Of a stretch of 64,000 nt of DNA, positions 1 to 9,550 are shown piece by piece. Within the stretch, counting starts at the first letter, position 1, and every line of letters begins with the position of its first letter. Source of the DNA: Endomychus coccineus (Eukaryota; Arthropoda; Insecta; Coleoptera; Endomychidae); contig OY294070.1 in NCBI GenBank assembly GCA_958510875.1, positions 48,202,078 to 48,266,077 on the forward strand, read 5' to 3'. The translations under genes and the position numbers were made by a program. The notes under the pieces were generated by a model. The model had not been told where the DNA came from. It saw nothing but the letters and a program-made list of their open reading frames with translations, and did no database searches.

Positions 1-1150
1 GTTGCAAGATATTCTGTCGTTGTATTTTATTGCACTATTAAAATTTAATTAGCAAAATAAGATTTTTCATAAATTCTCTCATTTATCAGTAATTTCAATG
101 GTATGTAATTTTTATTTTATCTGCATTATTACGTTATAGGAAATGAAAATCTTCCACCTTACTATAGAAATATTCAAATTTTTGCAGGAATTTATATTGT
201 ATGCGTTTTATTGACTACCTATTCTATGTACCTATGGGTTATGTCTTCTTAATTCAATTATTCCGAAACTAATAAAGTGGACGAATTAAAATGATTGTTT
301 AATTTTTACGTCCTCGCGATTCCGAATATAAAGCCATTTCTGATGTATTGGAATTTAATGTTTAACATGGCTACAATTTATTTGAAGAATGAAATTTTAT
401 TCGTTTCCAATTTTATTCAACACAAGGTGTCTGGTGGTGGTGATAGTTAAAATAAAGAAACGGAGCTCATTAAAGTGTGTATGAAAATTATTTCCAATGT
501 ACCCGTATATCATAAAAATGTTACAAAGAATAGAAATTCTTGTTGAATGTAGAATGCACTTACCAAATATAAATACCAAAATTTGCCGAGCCGTTTTAAT
601 ATTTATTTCATCGTGATCCTGCGTTGAATAAACTTTTCATGTATTATTTTGATTTGCAGGTTTCAATTTAATGTTCCAATTTTATTGCAAGTACGAACTT
701 ATTCATCTCAAAATTTCAATTGTCAATTGTCATATTGTTCCTCGCGCAATAGAGTTTGAGCTGTCCGCAGTGTCCGCCACTAGAGGCAGTTCGATTTACA
801 TCATTCTTTTGTTACCCTGGTGCCTGGTGATAATTAAAACTATGTAACGATGCTCTTTCAAGTGTATATTCTAATTTTATTTATCATGAGGTACCCGTGT
901 ATCATAAAATTGTTACAAAGAATATAAATTCTTGTTGAATGTAGCACCTACTGAATATAAATATCAAAATTCACTGAGCAGTTTTAATATTTATGTCATC
1001 GTGATCCTGTCTAGAATAAACTTTTCATGTATTATTTTGATTTGCACGTTTCAATGTTATGTTCCATTTTAATGCAAGCATATGAACTTATTCATCTCTT
1101 AATTTTTCAATTGACACCAGCTATCTGTATATCATAAAAATAGATGTAAA
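1..1150. other. AT-rich non-coding DNA with a diverged duplication
   Basis: No convincing gene. A segment of about 200 bp at 498-720 recurs in the same orientation at 892-1,105. Both copies share a run about a cataaaa tract, a ttgttgaatgta block, a catcgtgatcctg block and a cttttcatgtattatt block, with scattered substitutions and small indels. The first copy is followed by a near-palindromic gccactagaggc core at 776-787, a motif that returns elsewhere in the window. Confidence 0.6.
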
Positions 1151-1249
1151 CAATGGAAATTGACCCGCCTCTAGTGGATAGCTGTCATACTATTCCGTAC
1201 GCTATAGAGATTGAGCTGCCCACCACTAGAGGCACTTCGATTTCCATTG
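1151..1249. repeat. short imperfect inverted repeat around a gccactagaggc core
   Basis: The arms 1,151-1,177 and 1,223-1,249 are reverse complements except for a few central bases. Each arm combines caatggaaat with a cctctagtgg core. It could be the end of a small fold-back element or a MITE remnant. I found no target duplication. Confidence 0.5.
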
Positions 1250-1356
1250 TTTTGATCGATATTATGATATCGGAATTTGTATGGTATGCAGCAATAATGG
1301 TAAATAATGATTCGAAATCCAAATAATCATTGTATCAAATAACAATATGAATGTAT

Positions 1357-3008
1357 TGTTAACTATTATTTCTTACTGTTTTATTTTGCCCCACGTTGTG
1401 GTGACAATTATTAACTAATTTAAATTGTTTTTTTATTTTATTGAATTTTATTTGGATTTTGAATAATTCTTATTTTTGATTCTACCGGCTAGCTTTTTAT
1501 CTTTTTAATTTGATTATATTTGAACTTTAAATTAATGTTTATGAAGTTTTGAAGTTTATCTATAGAATAATTTTATATGGAATTAAACACAAAGTTCTTT
1601 GATTTTACAATATTTAATTTCTATGACTCTTATTATCTCGGTTAATTCAATTTTATGTTTACAAAATCTATGACATAACCTTAAAATCACTTTTTCAACT
1701 AATATTTGTTTATACTGTTATAATCAACAATCTTCCTTTTTCTTTACAGATAATACGGATAATATGATGTAGAAATTATAAACAAACTTACGTTTAGATA
1801 ATATCCAAAAGTGTGTTTAACAATGTTGGCAATTTTCAATTTACTTCTTTTATAATTTCGTTGATTCACCTTTTACACAACACTATGCTATTTCACGATA
1901 ATCACAGGTAACTAATTTTGGTTACTTCTTCTTGAGAATCAGGAACTGTTGATAATACTTTGTTTTATTCTTTTAGATAAGACATAAAACTTTTCGATGC
2001 TTTATTGAAATTATATTGAAGAATGGCAATCGTTGGATACTTCTTATAAATTGGAGGTTATTACTACCTTTTATTTGGTTTAGATACTTGGAACACTCGT
2101 TGACTTTTAATAAAACTTATTAACTTCGGTTACTTGGAACCTATCGAAGTTTGGAACACTTGCGTTCTCTGATGTTTATTTTCTTATAAACTTAGGTTAG
2201 AAAATTTCTGGTGAGTTGCAAGAGAAGAACAGTCTCTACTTGGATATTAAAGCAAACTGAACTTGGCTTTACTTTCAGACCCTTTTATAGGCCTCCAAAA
2301 CCGACGCTACTTGATGTCATTTTCGACCTATCAGATGCTTTCTTTTCATATCAAGCATGCCAAGTTAATTGTTGTGAACTGACAGAAGTACTCATTGTTA
2401 CCAGACTGACACTAGAAATTCGTCTCGACCAATTAGTATGCTTTAATTTTTGAATTATTGGAGATTTTTGACTTATTTTAATTGATAGTGATTCCTTCTT
2501 TTTAAATTAATATTGCCTACATTTTTCCCCACACTTTGGTATAATATAACCTATGATTGGGTTATTATTAATATGATTATTCCCATATTTATAGTTTTCT
2601 TGACATTTACTTATTCTTAAATCTAATACATATCATATTATATCAATAACATTCTTTTAACATTACATAACTCAAATTTACTAATCCTAACTTATATCTA
2701 TAACATTATTCAATGTTTTGTACTATCTCATGATAGTTTTGTAATCACTTTAATTATGACTTCTGACTTCGTTACACAGTACGTTTCTTCACTTTCACTG
2801 AAGTTCTTGTTTATCACTTCTTATTCTATTACATTGTTGTTTATTATGTTTTACATTGTTAATTTTAATATCCTAACTATTATTTAGCTTTTACTATTGT
2901 TTTTAATTCCATATAAATATCTTTTAGGTATTTGATCTTTTCTGATTTTCAAAGTTCGGTAAGTTATTATTTTTAAATTTTTATTGTTTATGAAATGAAA
3001 TCATAACA
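1357..3008 (-). repeat. 3' LTR of element 1
   Basis: This copy of the 1.65-kb LTR is terminal on the left and is the 3' LTR because the element reads on the minus strand. It differs from its partner by a 7-bp deletion near 2,430 and a few substitutions or single-base indels. It adjoins the polypurine tract at 3,009. An 80-codon open frame at 2,211-2,453 is repeated in the partner LTR but has no recognisable domain, and I do not call it a gene. Confidence 0.95.
2282..2291 (-). promoter_or_regulatory. TATA box of the LTR (3' copy)
   Basis: The minus strand reads CCTATAAAAG, a good TATA box inside the LTR. The same block occurs at the same offset in the 5' LTR and in the LTR fragment near 40.8 kb, which supports function in the family. 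Confidence 0.6.
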
Positions 3009-3022
3009 AATTCCCCTAAATC
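3009..3022 (-). other. polypurine tract next to the 3' LTR
   Basis: On the minus strand the sequence AGGGGAATT sits directly upstream of the 3' LTR TGTTATG start, as expected for the plus-strand DNA primer of an LTR element. The same tract lies beside the LTR of element 2 at 30,545. Confidence 0.75.
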
Positions 3023-3096
3023 AATTTTAACATATTAATCACATTAATATTTAAAATTTATTTATCTTTTGATTTTATTTTCATGAACTAAATTTA

Positions 3097-4578
3097 TTAA
3101 TAATTATACTTGTATATTTGATCAATATTAAATATTCCCCTTATCTTTCCATTTTCAGGATTCATTAATTCATAACTATTTTCAGCATTTTCATTCATGA
3201 CTACATATGGACCTTCAAAAGCAAAACATAATTTTCCACATATATTCTTTTTATTATTAGTTACTCTCATTGCTCTTACTATTACTAATTCACCTATTTC
3301 AAATTTAATTAACCTTCCTCTTTTTCTCATTTCCCTATTCATATACTTTCTTGCATTTCTTTCTAACCTATTACTGATATCTTTCAAAATTTCATTTCGT
3401 TCTACTGTTCTAGAAAATATTAATATGTCATCGATATAATGAACTACAAAAATTTCAAATCTATTTAATATCTGATTCATACTTCTTACTAACGCACTGC
3501 ATGCACTTTGAATACCAAAAGGCGTAACTTTAAAACGATACACTTCTCCATCTATCATAAAACCAGTGTAATCTCTACAACTTTCATGTAAAGGAATCAA
3601 CCAGAAACTATGTCTTAAATCAACTTTACTAAAAACTTGTACCTTTATTATTCTACCAAAAATTGACTCTATATTTTTAGGAGCTTCATATTGTGGTACT
3701 GACAATCTATTCAATGTTCGAGCATCTAAACATAACCTAATATCACCATTTGACTTTTTTGCTATAACAATAGGGTTTATATATTTTGTTTTACTTCTTT
3801 CTATTATGTCTTGTTCTAGCATTTCACCGATTTTTTTCCTAACATCTTCTATGTACTTGTATGGGATTGGATAATTCTTGGATTTAAAATTTTCAATTTC
3901 TTTGACTTGGAATTTATGAATATAATTACTAGCTATACGAGTTTCATCAATTATTAAACCTTTATGTTGTGAAATTATTTCTGATATTATTCCCCTATAC
4001 TTCTCGGATACTTTCATCTGCGAGATTATTTCATTTAAATTTCTGCTTGAGTCTTTTCTTTCGACCGCATTTATTATATAGCAACCTTCATTTGGTCTGT
4101 CAATATTTTCATTTTCCCCTTTCCCTATCTTTATAATTTCATCTAACAACTTTATTTCCTTTTCCTCGTAATCTATAATAATTCCATGCTTTTCTAATTC
4201 ATCAGTTCCCATAACAATATCCAATTTCATATTCGGCACTACAAATAATTGCATCTCTAGACTTGACTTCCCTATTATAACATGCTCAGTAATCATTTTT
4301 GATACTTCAGTAATTTTCTTTCCACTAATATTTACTAATTCTACTTTTGGTATTTTCAATTGATTTGTTAATTTTACTTCAGACAATAGTTCTTCCCTTA
4401 TTAATGATAGTTCTGATCCTGTATCACACATAATTTCTACTTCTTTCCCTTTTAAAAAACCTTTTAATTTAATTAAACCTATACTTTCATTTTCTTCCCT
4501 TTGCTGTTCGTAGTCAATGTATTCCCTCTGATGTTCATATAATACATTAACGTGGTATTCGTGCTTTCTTAAAAATCC
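3097..4578 (-). pseudogene. pol: pol of element 1 with an in-frame internal deletion (protease, partial RT, integrase tail)
   Basis: An open frame of 444 codons runs from the ATG at 4,431, and the same frame is open upstream to the gag stop, where it lies in the -1 frame relative to gag. In order it holds a retroviral-type aspartic protease (CDTGSE at residues 2-7 of the ATG form), a tether, the RT fingers and palm up to the catalytic YIDD, and then, without warning, the basic C-terminal tail of integrase (ERNEILKDI onward). Comparison with element 2 shows that about 1.7 kb encoding the RT thumb, RNase H and most of integrase is missing. The junction lies in an 8-bp block TTCTACTG at 3,400-3,407 that occurs at both ends of the missing segment in element 2. 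The frame stays open through the junction. The product cannot be a working RT/integrase. Confidence 0.9.
4568..4578 (-). promoter_or_regulatory. candidate -1 ribosomal frameshift site at the gag stop
   Basis: Gag ends GAT TTT TAA. Slipping back one base at the run of five T reads TTT TTA and enters the pol frame, which is open from here. This is a relaxed rather than canonical X-XXY-YYZ heptamer. The run is altered in element 2 (TTT CAA). The frame relation is seen directly; use of the slip is inference. Confidence 0.5.
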
Positions 4579-5822
4579 TGATTTTGTTGATTATTTTGAC
4601 TTGAAGAGTCTTCCCTTTCCATATTACTTTCAATCCTACTACAGTTTACTTCCCTTTGATTATTTTCATTTCTACTATTATTTCTATTATTATTATTATT
4701 TTGACTTCTATAATCCCTATATCTATTTCTATTTTGATTTGCATTATTTCCATTATATCTATTTTCCCTATTATAATAATTTTGGTTTCTATTATCCCTA
4801 TTTCTAAGATTGTTTTGATAATCATTATTTTGGAATCTATCATTATAATTTTGATTTCCCCTGTAATTGTTCCTGTTATCATTATATCCATTTTGTTGCC
4901 TAGTTCCTATGTTATTCTTATTATCAATTCGGTTTAAGTATGATAGTAGTTGATTCATGTTTTTAATATTTGCAATGGCTATTGACTCAGATATTTGACT
5001 TCGATACTGTCTTGAAATGTATAAAACTATCTCTTCCTCTATCATTTTAGGTTCTAAATATTGCGCTTCATTATATAGGCTAAGTGCATAAGCACTCATG
5101 CTTTTTCTAGTCCCTTCTATATACTTCCTAAAATATAACCTTTCTCGACATTTCGACTGCTCATTTTCACCCCAAAAATTTTTTAAAAATTCATCTATAA
5201 ACTCATCTAAACTATTTAATTCCCTTTCTTTGCAATTGAACCACAACAATGGTTCATCAACCAATCGTTCTCTTATTAATTTTTTCATTCTCTCTATATT
5301 CCTTTCATACTGTATTTCATTTTTTAAATCTTTAACAAAAATGCATGGATGTAATAATTTTATGTTTCCATTAAACTTTATTGTATTCTCATGACCTACA
5401 TTTCTGTATTCTATATTCATTCTCTCTTCGGATCTATTCTCTATTCTTTTATCCTGTTCATTTATCATTTTTTCCTGATTTTCTTTCATACTTTGTACAT
5501 TCACATTCACATTCTCTTCAATATTCTTCCCCATATCATTCATTCTATTTTCCATAATATCTATTTCTTTCTCTACATTATTAAACTTTCTATTTACAAA
5601 GCTATTATATTCTTCTAATTTATTATCTATACTTTCTTCAACATGTTGTCTTATTTCCTTTTTTTTAGTTTCAACTATTCTCATAATTTCCTCAGTTCTT
5701 TTATCAAATTTATCATTCACTCTCTTAATTTCATCTCTTATATCACTCATACCTTGTTCAATTCTAGCATTAGTTTCATTCGTTTCATTAGCTTTTAAAT
5801 TTAAACTTTCAAGCAATCTCAT
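4569..5822 (-). CDS. gag: Gag-like protein of element 1
   Basis: An intact 417-residue frame. Residues 1-140 are rich in Glu, Lys, Arg and Asn with heptad character and are probably coiled coil. Residues about 150-300 resemble a retrotransposon capsid region, with several aromatic-acidic blocks such as LLWFNCKERELNSLDEF. The C-terminal 110 residues are an extreme Asn/Arg/Gln/Tyr-rich tract with no CCHC zinc knuckle, so nucleic-acid binding probably relies on the basic low-complexity tail. The start is the ATG at 5,822, which follows a leader of about 230 bp after the primer site. The protein would assemble into particles in the cytoplasm. Its relative in element 2 is broken, so this is the only intact gag in the window. 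Confidence 0.85.
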   Translation of the reverse strand: MRLLESLNLKANETNETNARIEQGMSDIRDEIKRVNDKFDKRTEEIMRIVETKKKEIRQHVEESIDNKLEEYNSFVNRKFNNVEKEIDIMENRMNDMGKNIEENVNVNVQSMKENQEKMINEQDKRIENRSEERMNIEYRNVGHENTIKFNGNIKLLHPCIFVKDLKNEIQYERNIERMKKLIRERLVDEPLLWFNCKERELNSLDEFIDEFLKNFWGENEQSKCRERLYFRKYIEGTRKSMSAYALSLYNEAQYLEPKMIEEEIVLYISRQYRSQISESIAIANIKNMNQLLSYLNRIDNKNNIGTRQQNGYNDNRNNYRGNQNYNDRFQNNDYQNNLRNRDNRNQNYYNRENRYNGNNANQNRNRYRDYRSQNNNNNRNNSRNENNQREVNCSRIESNMEREDSSSQNNQQNQDF

Positions 5823-6002
5823 TATTTGTGATTGACTAGCTTTTTATTGGTGGTCTTTCTGCACTAATCATTTCACCCTCTTGATCAAATCCTATCAATT
5901 CTGGAGTACTCTGTCTATCTCCTTCCATTTTTACTTTCTTATTAATTAATTTAGTTCTTTAAATTATTTTGATACGCGGTTCTATTCCTTTTTTTTTAAA
6001 TG

Positions 6003-6030
6003 GCCTCACGTTTGAGCGACAATTGTTAAT
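6003..6030 (-). repeat. degenerate primer-site echo in the leader
   Basis: The + strand reads gcctcacgtttgagcgac followed by aattgttaat, a degraded version of the true primer site and LTR edge at 6,057-6,083. It lies 54 bp inside the true site. Confidence 0.6.
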
Positions 6031-6056
6031 TATAATTAATTACTTTTCTTATTTTT

Positions 6057-6074
6057 GCCCCACGTTGGGCGCCA
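6057..6074 (-). other. primer binding site for tRNA-Lys (CUU)
   Basis: The + strand GCCCCACGTTGGGCGCCA equals, as I recall it, the last 15 bases of animal tRNA-Lys(CUU) plus CCA, so the minus strand is its complement. It lies 2 bp from the 5' LTR, as expected for a minus-strand primer site. It is not a tRNA gene because the rest of the cloverleaf is absent. Confidence 0.9.
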
Positions 6075-6076
6075 AT

Positions 6077-7734
6077 TGTTAACTATTATTTCTTACTGTT
6101 CTATTTTGCCCCACGTTGTGGTGACAATTATTAACTAATTTAAATTGTTTTTTATTTTATTGAATTTTATTTGGATTTTGAATAATTCTTATTTTTGATT
6201 CTACCGGCTAGCTTTTTATCTTTTTAATTTGATTATATTTGAACTTTAAATTAATGTTTATGAAGTTTTGAAGTTTATCTATAGAATAATTTTATATGGA
6301 ATTAAACACAAAGTTCTTTGATTTTACAATATTTAATTTCTATGACTCTTATTATCTCGGTTAATTCAATTTTATGTTTACAAAATCTATGACATAACCT
6401 TAAAATCACTTTTTCAACTAATATTTGTTTATACTGTTATAATCAACAATCTTCCTTTTTCTTTACAGATAATACGGATAATATGATGTAGAAATTATAA
6501 ACAAACTTACGTTTAGATAATATCCAAAAGTGTGTTTAACAATGTTGGCAATTTTCAATTTACTTCTTTTATAATTTCGTTGATTCACCTTTTACACAAC
6601 ACTATGCTATTTCACGATAATCACAGGTAACTAATTTTGGTTACTTCTTCTTGAGAATCAGGAACTGTTGATAATACTTTGTTTTATTCTTTTAGATAAG
6701 ACATAAAACTTTTCGATGCTTTATTGAAATTATATTGAAGAATGGCAATCGTTGGATACTTCTTATAAATTGGAGGTTATTACTACCTTTTATTTGGTTT
6801 AGATACTTGGAACACTCGTTGACTTTTAATAAAACTTATTAACTTCGGTTACTTGGAACCTATCGAAGTTTGGAACACTTGCGTTCTCTGATGTTTATTT
6901 TTTTATAAACTTAGGTTAGAAAATTTCTGGTGAGTTGCAAGAGAAGAACAGTCTCTACTTGGATATTAAAGCAAACTGAACTTGGCTTTACTTTCAGACC
7001 CTTTTATAGGCCTCCAAAACCGACGCTACTTGATGTCATTTTCGACCTATCAGATGCTTTCTTTTCATATCAAGCATGCCAAGTTAATTGTTGTGAACTG
7101 ACAGAAGTACTCATTGTTACCAGACTGACACTAGAAATTCGTCTCGACCAATCAGAATTTAGTATGCTTTAATTTTTGAATTATTGGAAATTTTTGACTT
7201 ATTTTAATTGATAGTGATTCCTTCTTTTTAAATTATTATTGCCTACATTTTTCCCCACACTTTGGTATAATATAACCTATGATTGGGTTATTATTAATAT
7301 GATTATTCCCATATTTATAGTTTTCTTGACATTTACTTATTCTTAAATCTAATACATATCATATTATATCAATAACATTCTTTTAACATTACATAACTCA
7401 AATTTACTAATCCTAACTTATATCTATAACATTATTCAATGTTTTGTACTATCTCATGATAGTTTTGTAATCACTTTAATTATGACTTCTGACTTCGTTA
7501 CACATTACGTTTCTTCACTTTCACTGAAGTTCTTGTTTATCACTTCTTATTCTATTACATTGTTGTTTATTATGTTTTACATTGTTAATTTTAATATCCT
7601 AACTATTATTTAGCTTTTACTATTGTTTTTAATTCCATATAAATATCTTTTAGGTATTTGATCTTTTCTGATTTTCAAAGTTCGGTAAGTTATTATTTTT
7701 AAATTTTTATTGTTTATGAAATGAAATCATAACA
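6077..7734 (-). repeat. 5' LTR of element 1
   Basis: This is the 1,658-bp partner of the LTR at 1,357-3,008. Its U5 end (left on the + strand) carries a second, altered copy of the primer-site sequence at 6,108-6,135. It is flanked on the right by the target duplication GTAT at 7,735-7,738. Confidence 0.95.
7001..7010 (-). promoter_or_regulatory. TATA box of the 5' LTR
   Basis: CCTATAAAAG on the minus strand, inside the LTR that would drive the element. Transcription would be expected to begin about 25-35 bp downstream, near 6,970. Confidence 0.65.
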
Positions 7735-7738
7735 GTAT

Positions 7739-8947
7739 ATATCATTGGAACATGCAAGCCGAAATACTTTCAATACAATATAAATAATTATAACGTCGAA
7801 ATTCAGATAACATTGAAATAAGACTAGCAAATTAATTCAGCTCAAATTAAATGAGGGATTGTAAGCTTGGGTTCGCTAAAATTCACATATAATGGTTACA
7901 TTAAAAATTGGCATAAATTGAAATACAAAATTTGAAGACCAAATCGTGAGAGTTGGATATAATTATAGAATATTGGTTAAAATGGAAATATCAAATTCAT
8001 AGAAATATGCATCATCAGTTCTATTTCCAAAGTAAATTCGTCTACCATATTTCGATTTATATGAAATAAGTTAGTCAGTATTCTTATTCATCATCGTTAT
8101 TTGGATGCTGTTCTAACGGAAAATACGGTTTTCATAAAATTAAATGGTATAAATATTCGAATACTAACCTTTTACATTAAATTGAATTTGAAGGAATAAA
8201 ATTTAGCCATGTAAAAATTAGGAAGTCAATTTAAATTGAAAGGCATATCGAACTACAATGCTTTTAAATGATTTCAAATACAGACTTATACCTTATAAAT
8301 GAAATTGTAGCTTGAATAAACAATATTTATTGTTTTAAAATATTTTACTTGTTCCACTTGTAAAATTAATTATGGTTGCCAAAAAATAAGGTAGTGGGAC
8401 ATATTACACATCAGGTTGGTTATCAAAGAAATGCAAGCATTGATTTATTCTAGAATTCCATACAATAGCAGTCTACAAAATAATTGTAGCGAATTGATTA
8501 GCAATTGAAAAAAAATAACAATATCTTTATTAATATGGGGTCGTCTATTTGGAAAGGAACATTTTCTCGTGTATCATGAATTGAAAAGTTTTGATTTCGA
8601 GAGAAGTACCTAAATGAACTGTACAATTCTTCTGTAGAGCTTAGAAATAATTTGAGTCGAAGAGATAATTCCTTGGGAGAAAAGTTTTAAACTAAAATAC
8701 AATGCATCTCAATTTCTATCAAAATTGCACTAAAGTGAAATTTGTTTAAGACCTGGACCTTTGTAATAAGAATCTGTTTTCAGATATATGCAAGGAATTA
8801 TTATTTAAGTAGAAACATGTTATAGGTCGAGTTTCTATTCTATATGTAATTCAATTGTTTTCAATTTGTTAAGCATTATATTTTAGACCGAACAAGAAGA
8901 GGAAAATTATTATATTCACAAAGAAAAATTGTTAAATAGTGTTATAT
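7739..8947. other. AT-rich DNA, nothing recognised
   Basis: About 1.2 kb right of the element 1 target duplication. I see only short open frames without domain signals, and no clear repeat structure. Confidence 0.6.
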
Positions 8948-9188
8948 TATGGAACGCCGTTTTAATATTTATTAATAGCAAGCTTAGGTTTGAAAATAAA
9001 TTGGCATCCAATTACTTACATGTCTTTGAAATGCCAAACTATCGAGTTGTTCATTACCGAAGAATAACGCATATAATAAAAATTGATGTAGTTCCTATGA
9101 GAATCATAATTATTTGTAAGTCAAGGTTTAAAAGCTTACACCGTGTTAATTGAAATTCAATAGTTTTTCTCATTGCAGATAATATATT

Positions 9189-9345
9189 TTTTTTTCGTCT
9201 GAAGATGACACGTTTAGTGTTGAAACTATAGTAATGACTATATTAAATATCAGTGATAGTAAAACAAAGTAGTTTTATTTATTATTTCGTTAAAATGATA
9301 AACTATCACAAAGTAACGGCTTCCACAATTGAATTTTTGAAAATA
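9189..9345 (+). repeat. hammerhead-bearing repeat, copy 1
   Basis: About 150 bp that recur in inverted orientation at 24,481-24,606 with small differences. Shared parts are the ribozyme motif, a block around cagtgatagtaaaacaaagt, and a block ending in gtaacggcttccacaattga. Inside, gtgatagt and actatcac can pair. The family is probably a remnant of a Penelope-like element or retrozyme, but I cannot assign it. Confidence 0.7.
9195..9237 (+). ncRNA. type I hammerhead ribozyme-like motif
   Basis: All core pieces are present in order: stem I strand TCGT, core CTGAAGA, one T, stem II GACAC/GTGTT with loop GTTTA, core GAA, a short palindromic stem III ACTATAGT, cleavage base A, and stem I partner ATGA (one G-U pair). 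Such very short stem III forms are known from Penelope-like elements and are thought to cleave best as dimers. Activity is inference. Confidence 0.65.
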
Positions 9346-9550
9346 TATACCAATTACAGAACAATAACTGGATTAAATAGTAAAACGGCGTTCCATAGAG
9401 AGCTCATAGTATTCGTAATGTTTACATCGCCAAAGTACAATCCGTACTACGCCTTCGAAAAACTTGCCGTTCTCTATCTCTTCCACACTTTCTTCCGCGC
9501 ATCTCCAGTCCATAGTTGTCTGGGTCTACATACTACTCAGATAACTCATA

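Larger units (their letters stand above)
1357..7734 (-). mobile_element. Ty3/gypsy-type LTR retrotransposon, young, pol-deleted (element 1)
   Basis: A 6.4-kb element lies on the minus strand between two LTRs of 1,652 and 1,658 bp that differ at only about eight places. Both LTRs begin TGTTA and end TAACA. A 4-bp target duplication GTAT lies directly outside, at 1353-1356 and 7735-7738. Reading on the minus strand the order is LTR, tRNA-Lys primer site, gag, pol, polypurine tract, LTR. Intact ends, an intact duplication and few LTR differences point to a recent insertion. However, pol lacks most of RT, all of RNase H and most of integrase, so this copy could have moved only with enzymes supplied in trans, unless the deletion arose after insertion. 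Long LTRs and a tRNA-Lys primer recall Osvaldo/Ulysses-like elements, but the clade assignment is inference. Confidence 0.95.
8948..9397. repeat. 24-bp inverted repeat enclosing a hammerhead motif
   Basis: The arms 8,948-8,971 and 9,374-9,397 are reverse complements with one mismatch (core tatggaacgccgtttta). They enclose 402 bp that contain the ribozyme-like motif at 9,195. No target duplication is evident, so this could be a small transposon or a chance product of local inversion. Confidence 0.55.

Noticed and set aside
2211..2453. 80-codon open frame repeated in both LTRs of element 1
   Set aside because: It is opposite to the element's sense strand, has no domain, and is duplicated only because the LTRs are near-identical.
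4601..4937. open frames opposite or out of phase with the Asn/Arg-rich Gag tail
   Set aside because: They are low-complexity shadows of the gag codons; the same happens at 34,560-34,900.
6057..6074. tRNA-Lys gene fragment
   Set aside because: Only the last 18 bases of the mature tRNA are present and they lie 2 bp from an LTR, so it is a primer site.
1357..7734. endogenous retrovirus with an envelope gene
   Set aside because: Only 88 bp separate the pol stop from the 3' LTR; there is no third frame.
8929..9153. 74-codon plus-strand frame near the hammerhead repeat
   Set aside because: No domain or splice context, and AT-rich codon use like the surrounding non-coding DNA.
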